The notes: generated by a model not told the origin, from the letters alone. Numbered from the stretch's first letter, positions 26,743-34,662 are shown. The stretch is 64,000 nucleotides of DNA from Nocardia sp. CY41 (GCF_009829325.1 NZ_VUOS01000018.1:1-64000); one strand, 5' to 3'. Program-made: numbers and translations.

Positions 26743-27522
26743 CTAGTCGGGCCAGACAGGTGGGCGCTTCGCCAGGAAAGCCGCCATCCCTTCCCGGGCG
26801 CCAGGAAGTTGCGCGGCGGCGGCCATGACTTCCAGGGCGAGGGTGTAGGCATCCGCTTCGGGGCGGTCGAGTTGGCGATAGAGGGTGCGTTTACCGAGTG
26901 CCTTGCTCGCTCGGCTGCCACGGGTAGCGCGGGCGAGCAACTCGCCCACGGCGGTGTCGAGGTCGGCGTCCGGCACGGCTCGATTGATCAGGCCCCATTG
27001 TTCGGCGGTGCGGGCATCGATCGGGTCGCCGGTGAGGGCCAACTCCATCAGTCGTTTACGGCCCACGGCGCGGGCCACCGGCACCGCGGGGGTGTGGCAG
27101 AACCAGCCACCCTTACCGCCGGGGAGCGCGAAACCGGCTGATTCGGCGGCGACGGCCAGATCGCACGAGGCCACCAGTTGGCAACCGGCAGCCGTGGCCA
27201 GACCCTGCACCCGGGCTATCACCACCTGCGGCACCGACTGGATGGTCGACATGAGCTCGGTGCACAGCGTGAGCAGTTCCCGCACGCCGAGCAGGTCGCG
27301 CGCGGCGACGTCGGCGAAATCGTGTCCCGCGGAGAACACCGGACCCTGCGCCCCGAGCACGATGCCGGTGGCGTCGGTCTCACCGGCCGCCCGGAACGAG
27401 GCGAGCAGTTCGGCGAGATGCTCGCCCGACAGCGCGTTGCGCCGCTCCGGCCGGTTCATGGTGATGCGCACCGTGTCGCCGTCCCGCGCGACCAGCAGAT
27501 GCCGATACTCCAAGGCGGTCAT
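26743..27522 (-). CDS. Enoyl-CoA hydratase/isomerase-family protein
   Basis: 259 residues from ATG 27522. The crotonase fold is evident: ITMNRPERRNALSGEHLAELL, the oxyanion segment GPVFSAGHDF and QGLATAAGCQLVASCDLAVA. The second catalytic Glu of classic hydratases is replaced in GGKGGWFCHTP, as in ECHDC3-like proteins, so hydratase activity is not assured. LTGDPIDARTAEQWGLINRAVP is the family's standard C-terminal helix region. It lies upstream of the phytase-like gene on the same strand with a 125-base gap, so co-transcription is uncertain. Confidence 0.87.
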   Translation of the reverse strand: MTALEYRHLLVARDGDTVRITMNRPERRNALSGEHLAELLASFRAAGETDATGIVLGAQGPVFSAGHDFADVAARDLLGVRELLTLCTELMSTIQSVPQVVIARVQGLATAAGCQLVASCDLAVAAESAGFALPGGKGGWFCHTPAVPVARAVGRKRLMELALTGDPIDARTAEQWGLINRAVPDADLDTAVGELLARATRGSRASKALGKRTLYRQLDRPEADAYTLALEVMAAAAQLPGAREGMAAFLAKRPPVWPD

Positions 27523-27777
27523 ATCTCCACCGTAGAACGCGACGACACGCCATGTCGCGATCGCCGGTGGTAGGCATGGCCGAGCAGCGGACCGCGCTGC
27601 CGTTCGAGATGAGACGGCACCCATGGCCGACTCGGGGAACGTCGACCGAATCGCTGACGCAGGGTTCGCGCCTGACATGACTGGTCACGATCGGTAGCAG
27701 CCGCGACCGTACCGGTCCGGCGCTGCTCTGAGGAGCAGGTCGGCTCGGCGGCTGTAGCCAGTCGCCGGCGAACGAGG

Positions 27778-27809
27778 GGCGTGACCGCACAGGACGGTGC
27801 GGTCACGCC
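27778..27809 (-). terminator. Strong hairpin after arsI
   Basis: GGCGTGACCGCAC and GTGCGGTCACGCC are perfect 13-base arms around a 6-base loop AGGACG. It lies 17 bases beyond the arsI stop on the minus strand and is an obvious factor-independent-type terminator without a U-tract. Confidence 0.75.
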
Positions 27810-27826
27810 GGGAGCCGCGCCATCGG

Positions 27827-28357
27827 TCAGCTGCAGCAAGTGGCACCGGAGGCGATCGCTTCCTTCTTTGCCGTCGGACTGCAGCACGCACCTTCGGCGG
27901 CGGCTTCCGCTGTGGTGCCACAGCAAGCCTGAACCGCCTCGTTCTCGGCGGGCCCGGCCGCGCCGGTGAGTGCGGGTGCGGTGCCGAAGGTCTCACTGTC
28001 GGCCAGGACGGTGTAGACCTCCCAGCGCTCGTCGTTCGGTCCGGTGACCCAGACCTTGTCCTGTGTGGCGAAGCAGCAGGTCGTGGCGATCTGTTCTTCG
28101 GTGAACAGCCCCGCTTCCGACAGGCGGGCGATCTCCGCGTGCACTTGGTCGGAGCTTTCGACCTCGACGCCCAGATGGTTGAGGCCGCCGCCGTGGCCGG
28201 GGTTCTCGATCAGCACCAGTTTCAGCGGCGGCTCGGCGATGGCGAAGTTGGCGTAGCCGGGCTTGCGCTTGGCGGGCTCGGTCTTGAACAGGGTCGAGTA
28301 GAACCGCACGGCCTGGTCGATGTCGTCGACGTTGAGGGCGAGCTGGATGCGGGACAT
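27827..28357 (-). CDS. arsI: ArsI/CadI-type glyoxalase-fold metal(loid) resistance enzyme
   Basis: 176 residues from ATG 28357, with GGAGGT upstream. The sequence closely follows mycobacterial CadI and ArsI: IQLALNVDDIDQAVRFYSTLF, LNHLGVEV with His61, ATTCCFATQDKVWV with the vicinal pair Cys94-Cys95, and ERWEVYTVLADSE with Glu113. In ArsI, an Fe(II) dioxygenase that breaks the C-As bond of organoarsenicals, a His occupies the position of Gln5 here and the Cys pair binds arsenic. The last 35 residues are an extra tail with three more CC pairs (145-146, 158-159, 174-175), which may hold metal. It is divergent from an arsR gene with shared operators. Confidence 0.9.
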   Translation of the reverse strand: MSRIQLALNVDDIDQAVRFYSTLFKTEPAKRKPGYANFAIAEPPLKLVLIENPGHGGGLNHLGVEVESSDQVHAEIARLSEAGLFTEEQIATTCCFATQDKVWVTGPNDERWEVYTVLADSETFGTAPALTGAAGPAENEAVQACCGTTAEAAAEGACCSPTAKKEAIASGATCCS

Positions 28358-28374
28358 GACTACCTCCACTTATG

Positions 28375-28388
28375 TGACATATATCGAA
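28375..28388 (-). promoter_or_regulatory. ArsR operator copy 1 (arsI side)
   Basis: On the minus strand this reads TTCGATATATGTCA, matching the arsR-side copy at 13 of 14 positions in inverted orientation. It lies 18 bases before the arsI ATG, where bound repressor would block transcription. Confidence 0.65.
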
Positions 28389-28418
28389 GAACCGGTTCGG
28401 TGCCGAGTCTGCCACCTT

Positions 28419-28432
28419 TTCGACATATGTCA
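28419..28432 (+). promoter_or_regulatory. ArsR operator copy 2, overlapping the arsR promoter
   Basis: TTCGACATATGTCA contains the perfect palindrome GACATATGTC. TTCGAC (28419-28424) and TAGAGT (28443-28448), 18 bases apart, form a plausible promoter. The -10 box lies seven bases before the ATG at 28456, which has no ribosome site, so the arsR message is probably leaderless. Confidence 0.65.
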
Positions 28433-28455
28433 ATAGAGCCGGTAGAGTCGATCGC

Positions 28456-28815
28456 ATGCCCAAGACGCTGCCCGTGATCGACATGTCCGCCCCGGTCTGC
28501 TGCGCGCCGGTCGCGGCCGGGCCGATCGACGACGACGCCGCGCTCGCGGTGGCGCTGCGGTTGAAGGCGATCGCCGACCCGGCGCGGGTCAAGCTGCTGT
28601 CACTGCTGCTGACCAGCACTTCCGACGAGGAGAACGGCGGCGACCTCGCCGCGGCGGTCGGACTGTCGGAGTCCACGGTCAGCCATCACCTCGGCCAGCT
28701 CCGCAAGGCCGGGCTCGTGGCATCCGAACGCCGCGGCATGAACACCTTCCACCGCGCCCGCCGCGACGCCCTCGCGGCATTGTGCGTGGTGTTGGACCCC
28801 AACTGCTGCCGCTGA
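28456..28815 (+). CDS. ArsR-family metalloregulatory repressor
   Basis: 119 residues. The winged helix is clear: RLKAIADPARVKLLSLLLTS, then GLSESTVSHHLGQLRKAGLVASERRG. The classic ELCVCDL metal site of helix 3 is absent (GGDLAAAV). Instead there are Cys15-Cys16 at the N-terminus and Cys110, Cys117 and Cys118 at the C-terminus, so a trithiolate As(III) site would have to form from these termini, as in Corynebacterium-type ArsR proteins that use Cys15/16. It probably represses itself and arsI and is released by arsenite. It converges with the SnoaL-like gene. Confidence 0.9.
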   Translation: MPKTLPVIDMSAPVCCAPVAAGPIDDDAALAVALRLKAIADPARVKLLSLLLTSTSDEENGGDLAAAVGLSESTVSHHLGQLRKAGLVASERRGMNTFHRARRDALAALCVVLDPNCCR

Positions 28816-28868
28816 CCTGTGCGCCCCGGCCCGATCGCGTCCTCACGCCGAGTCGGTGAAGCGCGCCG

Positions 28869-29246
28869 TCACCCCAGGGCCTGCTGCATGGCGACTCCGT
28901 CGACGTAGGAATGCTTCTCCTTGACCGCTCCGTCCTCGACCAGGACATAGTCCGCGAGATCGACGTGAACCTGCTTGCCGGTCGCGGAGGTTCCGGTCAG
29001 CTGCCACTGCACCACCCAGAAATCCTCCCCGACACGCAGCGATACCAAGTGGAAGGCCAGGTCGGGAACCAGGGCGAAGGTCCCCGCCGCGGCCTCGCGG
29101 ATGGCGGGCCTGCCTCGTGCGGGCTCCTGGCCCGAGTGCAGGTGGAACACCGAGTCGACGGTGTGGAGTTCGGCGATTCGGTCCGGGTCGCGGTCTACCC
29201 AGCAGGCGTGGTAGCGCTCGAACAGTTCGCGCGTGGCAGTGGTCAT
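28869..29246 (-). CDS. SnoaL-like / NTF2-fold protein
   Basis: 125 residues from ATG 29246. It has the cone-shaped NTF2 fold pattern: LFERYHACWVDRDPDRIAELHTVDSVFHLHSG, then WVVQWQLTGTSATGKQVHVDLADYVLVEDGAVKEKHSYVD. SnoaL-like proteins include polyketide cyclases, but most stand-alone copies like this are of unknown function. Nothing links it to the distant synthase genes. Confidence 0.85.
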   Translation of the reverse strand: MTTATRELFERYHACWVDRDPDRIAELHTVDSVFHLHSGQEPARGRPAIREAAAGTFALVPDLAFHLVSLRVGEDFWVVQWQLTGTSATGKQVHVDLADYVLVEDGAVKEKHSYVDGVAMQQALG

Positions 29247-29365
29247 GATGGTGATCTCCGGTACTCCGTCGTGCGGATCATGTCACCTCAGTGTCGTCGG
29301 CGGTGGTCCGTCGCGGCGACAGGCGCACGCCTCCACTTCATCCATTTTCGTTGTGCCCGTGCACA

Positions 29366-30508
29366 ATGCGCGCTAGGTTGACGGCAGTGACCCAGGACAC
29401 TCGTCTCGCGCACCCGCGCCTGCTCCGCGAGCTGCGGGCGGACCTGGCCGCGATCTCCGAGATGATCACCAAGAGAATCGAACACGATGAGAAGGACTAC
29501 GGCGACGCCGTCCTCGCTCACCACGAATTGGCCACGCTCGTCACCGACAGTCTCGCGGCATTGCTGGACGCGATCGCCGGCAGCCGGTACTCGCTCGAAC
29601 CCGCGCACCGGGCCGGACGTCTCAAAGCCGAGCGTGGCATTCCGCTGGACAGTTTGCTGCACGCGTTCCGCGTCGCGGGCATGGCGTTCTGGGAGGTCAT
29701 CGTCGAACGCGCTCGGCCCGACGACCGTTCCGCGCTGCCTCACCTGTCCACCCGCGTCTGGGCCACTGTCGACGCGTACTCCGTCGCGGCCGCCGACACC
29801 TATCGGCGCGTCGCCTTCACCGGGGGCGATCACCCCGATCAACGGCTGTTGCGAGCACTGCTCGATCCCGACCTCCCACCCGCGCAGCGCGAGGACGTGG
29901 GCACACGGATGCGGCTGCCCGTCCGCGGCACGTTCGTCATCCTGGTCGGCGACATTCGCTTGGCCGCGGCCGAAGTGATCACCGTACGGACGATGCTCGC
30001 CGACGATCGCGTCACCCTCGCCGCCGCGCACTCGCCACTCGTGCTCGTCCAGGCGCTCCACGACGCCGCAACGCGCGGTGGCGCCAGCAGACCGTTCACC
30101 GACCTGGGCTCCGCGCCTGCCGCACTCGACCAAGCCCGCCTTGCCTTCCGGTGTCTGCTCCCTTCGGACAGCGAAATCCACACCTACGCTTCGTCGCCGG
30201 CCCGTGCTTTGATCGCGGCCCAACCCGCGCTTGCCGCGGACCTCTTCGCCGAGACGCTCACCGCATTCGACCGACTCCACCCCGGTGACGCCGATGCTCT
30301 GGTGCAGACCGCTCTGGCCTGGTACGAGCTCGGCGGTTCGACATCGGCGGTGGGGGAGCGCCTGCACCTGCACCGCAACACGGTCTTACACCGTCTCAAA
30401 CGGATAGAGCGGCTCACCGGTTCGACATTCGCGGTGCCGGCCGATGCGGCGCTGTTGTATCTCGCGTTGCAAGCACGGTTGCTCCGGGCACCGGGCGACC
30501 GGTCCTGA
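29366..30508 (+). CDS. PucR/CdaR-type transcriptional regulator
   Basis: About 380 residues. The start is uncertain: ATG 29366 or GTG 29387 are the best choices, neither with a strong ribosome site. The N-terminal half is helical and resembles the RsbRD-like sensor of actinobacterial PucR proteins. A GGDEF-like region follows (RGTFVILVGDIRLAAAEV). The C-terminus has the PucR helix-turn-helix: ALAWYELGGSTSAVGERLHLHRNTVLHRLKRIERLTG. Ligand and targets are unknown. It is divergent from the SnoaL-like gene, a possible target, and ends in a hairpin. Confidence 0.83.
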   Translation: MRARLTAVTQDTRLAHPRLLRELRADLAAISEMITKRIEHDEKDYGDAVLAHHELATLVTDSLAALLDAIAGSRYSLEPAHRAGRLKAERGIPLDSLLHAFRVAGMAFWEVIVERARPDDRSALPHLSTRVWATVDAYSVAAADTYRRVAFTGGDHPDQRLLRALLDPDLPPAQREDVGTRMRLPVRGTFVILVGDIRLAAAEVITVRTMLADDRVTLAAAHSPLVLVQALHDAATRGGASRPFTDLGSAPAALDQARLAFRCLLPSDSEIHTYASSPARALIAAQPALAADLFAETLTAFDRLHPGDADALVQTALAWYELGGSTSAVGERLHLHRNTVLHRLKRIERLTGSTFAVPADAALLYLALQARLLRAPGDRS

Positions 30509-30510
30509 CG

Positions 30511-30533
30511 GCAACGCTTCTCCCGTTGCCGGG
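30511..30533 (+). terminator. Hairpin directly after the pucR-type gene
   Basis: CGGCAACG and CGTTGCCG are perfect 8-base arms around CTTCTCC, starting 3 bases past the stop codon. Confidence 0.65.
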
Positions 30534-30726
30534 GCGGACGTGCGTCGGTGCGAAGGACGCATGAACTATTCGTCCGCCGACCGAATCGCCCGCTACGTCG
30601 CGGCCTCGCGCACACGCGGCGATCACCGAGCCGTCAGGCGCTCAGCGAATGGCCAACCCGCGTCACTGCTCCGGCACTTGTCGGCCGGGCGGGTCACGTC
30701 CGAGCCGGACCGTGCGGGTCGGTGTG

Positions 30727-31668
30727 CTAGCGGCGCTTCTTACCTGTGTAGTCGGAGTCCCAGCGGAGAAGTGCTCGGTAGAGCCAGTATTGAGCGGCTC
30801 CGGACGTGGTGGCTCCGGTGATCTCGGTGGTCAGTGTCCAGTAACGGTGGATGCCGGGGTGGTTGTCGGTGGCGTTGTCGAGGAGCCTGCGCCGCAGGCG
30901 TGGGGTGTCGCGTTCGCCTCGTGCGGTGGCGTGCGCGTCGATGAACCGGTCGAGCTCGGGGCCGGGACCTGGGCGGCGGTGTGCGGTGACGAGCGGATCC
31001 ACGGTTTCGCATACTTCGGCGACCGCGGTCACCAGGGCGCGTTTGTCGTGAATTCCCCTGGGGTCTGTTCGCCACAGTTGACCTGCCATCGCGACGCTCA
31101 ATGCGGGATCGCTGACGCGCGCGGCGAGTTCGGCGTACGCCGCCAGATGCTCGGACGGCGGATCGGCCGGCAGGTGCGGAATGTTCATCGCGACGAATGC
31201 GTCGAATATCGCCGTCGGCAGGGGAGCCAGTAGCCGCCGCCAGAACGCTACGAGACGATCCTGCGCGTGGCGGCGGTCCTGCACAGCGGCAAGCCATTCC
31301 AGTCGAGCGGCGCGTTCCGTGGGTGCCGCATCCTCGACGGCGCGCAGCGACGCCCGCCGCCAAGCCAGCACGCCGAGTTCGCTGTCCAGCGCCGCACGCT
31401 CGGCGGCGACCGCTTCGGTGATCGACGTGCGTCCGGCGAGGACGTCGATGATCGCCGACAGTCCCAGGCCGAGCGCGCGGAGTCGGCGCAGCAGCAGTAC
31501 CCGGTCCACCGCGGTCGCCGGATCGAACAATCGGTGCCCGCCGGAACTACGCCGTGCCTCCAGAATCCCTTCGTCGCAGTAGAAGCGGAGCGTGCGGACG
31601 GGCACGCCGGTCGCGCGCGACAGTTCCCCGATGCTCACCAGGCCGTCACGGCATGTGTTCTCGGTCAC
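30727..31668 (-). CDS. MerR-family regulator
   Basis: 313 residues from GTG 31668. The DNA-binding domain is VSIGELSRATGVPVRTLRFYCDEGILEARRSSGGHRLF, followed by VLLLRRLRALGLGLSAI, a standard MerR winged helix and dimer helix start. The long C-terminal half (about 200 residues) is helical and not of the short metal-binding type, so it likely senses an organic ligand or stress. A dyad-spaced promoter of MerR type lies between it and the divergent maleylpyruvate isomerase gene. Confidence 0.87.
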   Translation of the reverse strand: MTENTCRDGLVSIGELSRATGVPVRTLRFYCDEGILEARRSSGGHRLFDPATAVDRVLLLRRLRALGLGLSAIIDVLAGRTSITEAVAAERAALDSELGVLAWRRASLRAVEDAAPTERAARLEWLAAVQDRRHAQDRLVAFWRRLLAPLPTAIFDAFVAMNIPHLPADPPSEHLAAYAELAARVSDPALSVAMAGQLWRTDPRGIHDKRALVTAVAEVCETVDPLVTAHRRPGPGPELDRFIDAHATARGERDTPRLRRRLLDNATDNHPGIHRYWTLTTEITGATTSGAAQYWLYRALLRWDSDYTGKKRR

Positions 31669-31674
31669 GATCGC

Positions 31675-31706
31675 TGGAACCTCCACCCCGGTGGAGTTCC
31701 TACCGT
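31675..31706 (+). promoter_or_regulatory. MerR-type promoter with central dyad
   Basis: CTCCACC-CC-GGTGGAG (31681-31696) is a perfect 7-base dyad. It sits between TGGAAC (31675-31680) and TACCGT (31701-31706), giving a spacer of 20 bases, longer than the usual 17 and typical of promoters that MerR proteins activate by untwisting. The promoter faces the maleylpyruvate isomerase gene at 31741. Confidence 0.6.
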
Positions 31707-31740
31707 ACTGGAACACCCACCGAGACAAGGAGTGACACCG

Positions 31741-32397
31741 ATGAACGAGCACACGACGATGAGCGCCGAGCGGATCTGGCGGGCAGTGGCCGCGGAGCGG
31801 GCCGGACTGGCCGAGATGCTGGCGCGACTGCCCGAAAGCGACTGGGACCGCCCTTCGCTGTGCGCGGGCTGGCGGGTGCGTGAGGTAGTCGCGCACCTGG
31901 TGTTGTCGGCGCGCGCCGATATCCGCTGGATCATGGTCGATCTGATCCGCGCCCGCGGCAGCCTGGACCGGGCCATCCGCGAGACCGCTGTCCGCCACGC
32001 CCGGCGTCGCGCGACCGGGCAGTTGCTCGGCGAGTTGCGCGACAGCGTCGACGCGCGAGTCACGGTCATCGGCACGACACCGGCGGATCGGCTGATGGAT
32101 CTGCTGGTGCACGGCCAAGACATCGCGCTGCCGCTCGGGATCTCGCGGGAGATGCCGGGCCCCGCCGCCCGGACCGCGATCGACCGGATCTGGGCCACGG
32201 GCGCACCCTTCCACGCTCGCCGGAGGTTCGCCGGTTACCGCCTGGTAGCCAGCGACATCGAATGGGCAGCGGGCGAGGGAGCGGTCATCACCGGCCCGAT
32301 CGCCGCTCTCCTGCTGGTCGCGACCGGTCGCCGGGAAGGGTGGGACCGGCTCACCGGCGACGGGGCGGCATCGGCGGCGGAACGTGATCGAGTGTGA
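31741..32397 (+). CDS. Maleylpyruvate isomerase-family mycothiol-dependent protein
   Basis: 218 residues from ATG 31741, behind AAGGAG. It opens with the DinB-like helix (ERIWRAVAAERAGLAEMLARLPESDWDRPSLCAGWRVREVVAHLV), where the His of VVAHLV is a metal ligand. LMDLLVHGQDIALPLG supplies the second His and Asp. This is the TIGR03083 superfamily, which uses mycothiol as a cofactor or target; mycothiol is an actinobacterial thiol, so the gene supports the taxonomic reading. The reaction is unknown for this branch. It is probably switched on by the divergent MerR protein. Confidence 0.85.
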   Translation: MNEHTTMSAERIWRAVAAERAGLAEMLARLPESDWDRPSLCAGWRVREVVAHLVLSARADIRWIMVDLIRARGSLDRAIRETAVRHARRRATGQLLGELRDSVDARVTVIGTTPADRLMDLLVHGQDIALPLGISREMPGPAARTAIDRIWATGAPFHARRRFAGYRLVASDIEWAAGEGAVITGPIAALLLVATGRREGWDRLTGDGAASAAERDRV

Positions 32398-32431
32398 TCG
32401 CGGTCGCACCCGATGTCGTGTCGCGGGCCCG

Positions 32432-32761
32432 TCAGCCCTTCAGCGGATCGTGGCCCCAATTCATCAGCGAGTACCGCCACCTGCTGTTCTCGATCTCCCC
32501 GGAGGGTCGTTGCTCGAGATGGCGGTGCGCGTAGCCGACGACTCTGCGCATATGCGCGTAATCGTCATCGGTCAGGTCCTTCTTCTCGAGGATGTCCACG
32601 ATGCGGCGTCCGCTCCGGTGCCCGGTCGACTCGCCGCCGTCCTCCGGTTTCTGTCCCACCGATTTCGACTCGTCGGTGTCGAGCCACCGACGTAATTCTG
32701 TCGCCGTCATATTGACGACGTCGTCGAATTCCGCGCGCGTGTCTTCGTTGTCTGCCGTCAT
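32432..32761 (-). CDS. DUF3140-family protein
   Basis: 109 residues from ATG 32761, chosen because the family begins close to DNEDTRAEF. Signature segments are VVNMTATELRRWLDTDESKSVGQK, GHRSGRRIVDILEKKDLTDDDYAHMRRVVGYAHRHL and SRWRYSLMNWGHDP. Function is unknown. It lies 19 bases after the DUF2945 gene on the same strand; this pairing is common in actinobacteria. Confidence 0.87.
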   Translation of the reverse strand: MTADNEDTRAEFDDVVNMTATELRRWLDTDESKSVGQKPEDGGESTGHRSGRRIVDILEKKDLTDDDYAHMRRVVGYAHRHLEQRPSGEIENSRWRYSLMNWGHDPLKG

Positions 32762-32780
32762 GGCGGTTTCGACTGCCCGG

Positions 32781-32999
32781 TCAATCATTCCGTGGACGGA
32801 GAGCGTCGGGTTTGTGCACCGCGTCGCGACCGCTTTTCGCACTGCGCACGCGATACTGCGGATCTTCCTCGGATGCCCGGACGGTCCGGCCGGCGGCCTC
32901 GGTGGAGGAGGTGATCACCTCCTCCACCTCGCCTTCGGCGGTACTGCCGTGGCTGTTCCATTCCACTTCGTCACCTTTGCTGAAGGATCGCTTGCTCAT
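32781..32999 (-). CDS. DUF2945-family (HVA1-like) small protein
   Basis: 72 residues from ATG 32999, after an AGGGAAGGAAGTGACC ribosome region. FSKGDEVEWNSHGSTAEGEVEEVITSSTEAAGRTVRASEEDPQYRVRS is the typical SH3-like fold of DUF2945 (hypervirulence/HVA1 TUDOR-like) proteins, followed by SAKSGRDAVHKPDALR. It may bind nucleic acid or protein, but no function is established. First gene of a two-gene operon with DUF3140. Confidence 0.87.
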   Translation of the reverse strand: MSKRSFSKGDEVEWNSHGSTAEGEVEEVITSSTEAAGRTVRASEEDPQYRVRSAKSGRDAVHKPDALRPRND

Positions 33000-33225
33000 G
33001 GTCACTTCCTTCCCTCTGCTCGGTTCGACGTGCACGTGGTACCCCTGGGAAGACATCGGAAACCGATAGCTGAACCGATACTGCATCGACTCGAGCGCCG
33101 GTCAGGAAGCATCCGGCCGGACCGAACAACAGGCGTCGCGGACGCACGGCCCGACGCGAGCACGTCACCCGCTCGTGACGCCGAGAAATTCGACAACCAT
33201 GAGAAGCGAAATCCTGGAGCACGGG

Positions 33226-34095
33226 TCAGAGGAGTTCTTCGAAAGTTCGTTCAAACCCCAGCGCGCCGCGGCCGTCGGCCACCTGACGGTCGAGAAGATT
33301 TTTCAACGGCGCGACGAAATCGAGGGTGACATTCGCCTCGCGACTGGCGCGGCTGATCGCGTCGAGCGCGGCTTTGTGAAAGGCGATCGATTGGACGGGA
33401 TCGGTGTAGGCGGCGGCGTCGACGACGGCGCCTTGGTGTGGCAGCGACTCCGCCATCGCGCTGACCCACGCGGCGGCCCGCCGGCCGAACTCGGCGGCCG
33501 AGACGCCGACGGAGCGCATCATGGCCGCACCGTGCAGGAAACCGCCGAACATGGCGTACATGGTCGCGAGCAGGGCGAAGTCATAGGTCGAGGCGAAGCC
33601 CGCGTCGTCGCCGAAAAATTCTGCCGAGGCGAGTAATTCCAAAGTCTCACGGTGCGCGTCGAAGATCGCCCGCGAGCCGCTGTAGAGGATCGCGGCGCCG
33701 GGCCCGCCGATCATGGGCGGCACCGCCATGATCCCGCCGTCGAGGTAGTCGCAGTCGAGGCCGGCCGCCCAAGTCGCGAGTTCGCGCGCCTCGCCCGGGG
33801 CGGTGCTGGTCAGGTTGATCAGTTGCCGTCCGGCAAGTCGCTCGGCCACGGGGTCGAGGGTGGCGTGCACCGACGCGTGGTCGAGCAGGACGGCGATGAT
33901 CGGACCGCCGGCCTCGATCGCCTCGGTGAGGGTCTCGGCTCGGACGGCTCCGGCGGCGAGAAGGTCGGCATCCTTGCCCTCGGTGCGGTTCCAGACGGTC
34001 GTCGGCACGCCTGCCTTCAGGAATGCCGCGGCGAGTGCGCGGCCCATCGCGCCGAGGCCAAGGATGGTCACCGGGGTCTTCATGGTTTCCGCCAT
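33226..34095 (-). CDS. NADPH-dependent imine reductase-like / 6PGDH-family oxidoreductase
   Basis: 289 residues from ATG 34095, with AAGGAG upstream. The Rossmann start TILGLGAMGRALAAAFLKAG is followed by TVWNRTEGK, where the Arg-Thr after Asn marks NADPH preference. The C-terminal helical domain contains ASTYDFALLATMYAMFGGFLHGAAMM, matching the dimer-forming helix of imine reductases, whose YD/DY position supplies the proton donor. It is divergent from the hxlR gene and probably its target, a pairing usual for electrophile- or aldehyde-responsive genes. It is also the nearest enzyme gene upstream of the polyketide synthase, but no link is shown. Confidence 0.82.
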   Translation of the reverse strand: MAETMKTPVTILGLGAMGRALAAAFLKAGVPTTVWNRTEGKDADLLAAGAVRAETLTEAIEAGGPIIAVLLDHASVHATLDPVAERLAGRQLINLTSTAPGEARELATWAAGLDCDYLDGGIMAVPPMIGGPGAAILYSGSRAIFDAHRETLELLASAEFFGDDAGFASTYDFALLATMYAMFGGFLHGAAMMRSVGVSAAEFGRRAAAWVSAMAESLPHQGAVVDAAAYTDPVQSIAFHKAALDAISRASREANVTLDFVAPLKNLLDRQVADGRGALGFERTFEELL

Positions 34096-34176
34096 TGCGG
34101 AATCAACTCCTTGGGGTAGAGGAACGTCCTGGTCAGCGCGCTGGAACCAAGATTGCTCGCTGCCCGAGAAGGAGGC

Positions 34177-34203
34177 AAGTACCTACTATTTTGTCCGGTA
34201 CTT
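34177..34203. promoter_or_regulatory. Operator-like dyad between imine reductase and hxlR genes
   Basis: AAGTACC (34177-34183) and GGTACTT (34197-34203) are perfect 7-base arms 13 bases apart. The GTACTT/AAGTAC arms resemble the TACT...AGTA half-sites bound by HxlR/YodB-type repressors. It lies 36 bases before the hxlR ATG. Confidence 0.6.
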
Positions 34204-34238
34204 ACCTATTGGTTGGTGAACAGGTGGAAAGGGTGGCG

Positions 34239-34598
34239 ATGGGTGCGAAAAGATCAGGGCCGTACTTCTGCGGCATCGACGCCGCGATGGATGTCGTCGG
34301 CGGCAAGTGGAAGGCGCTGATCCTGTGGGAGCTGGCGAACCATGGCGTACGACGCTTCGGCGAGCTGCGCAAGGGACTGCCGGGGGTCTCGGAGAAGATG
34401 CTGATCCAGCAACTGCGCGAGCTGGAAGAGGACGGCATCGTCAGCCGGACCGTGTACCGCGAAGTGCCGCCGCGGGTGGAGTACCGGCTCACCGAGATCG
34501 GGGTCGCGCTCAACGCCGCGCTGGAACCGTTGGGCGCGTGGGGAGGCGACCGGATCGCCCGGATCGGGGCGCGTCGCGTGCAGCACCAGCCTGAGTGA
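34239..34598 (+). CDS. HxlR-family winged-helix regulator
   Basis: 119 residues from ATG 34239. PYFCGIDAAMDVVGGKWKALILWELANHGVRRFGELRKGLPGVSEKMLIQQLRELEEDGIVSR is a full HxlR domain with the N-terminal Cys (residue 11) that senses electrophiles in related proteins. REVPPRVEYRLTEIG forms the wing. It is divergent from the imine reductase-like gene with a shared dyad, so it probably represses that gene and itself. It is the last gene before the synthase promoter region. Confidence 0.9.
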   Translation: MGAKRSGPYFCGIDAAMDVVGGKWKALILWELANHGVRRFGELRKGLPGVSEKMLIQQLRELEEDGIVSRTVYREVPPRVEYRLTEIGVALNAALEPLGAWGGDRIARIGARRVQHQPE

Positions 34599-34624
34599 AT
34601 CCTTCAAAAGTGAATGTTTCACTC
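34593..34624. terminator. Nested inverted repeats after hxlR
   Basis: GAGTGAA at the hxlR stop pairs with TTCACTC 18 bases on, and inside this AGTGAA-TGT-TTCACT forms a shorter hairpin that uses the same right arm. It could be an AT-rich terminator of hxlR or two competing operator half-sites for the synthase promoter. Confidence 0.35.
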
Positions 34625-34662
34625 GGGCAACATCGTTGACCGAAAGATCAAGCTACTAGTTG

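Noticed and set aside
28869..29246. SnoaL-like gene as a polyketide cyclase of the synthase cluster
   Set aside because: It is about 5.5 kb from the synthase, separated by several unrelated regulator pairs. SnoaL-like folds are mostly of other or unknown function.
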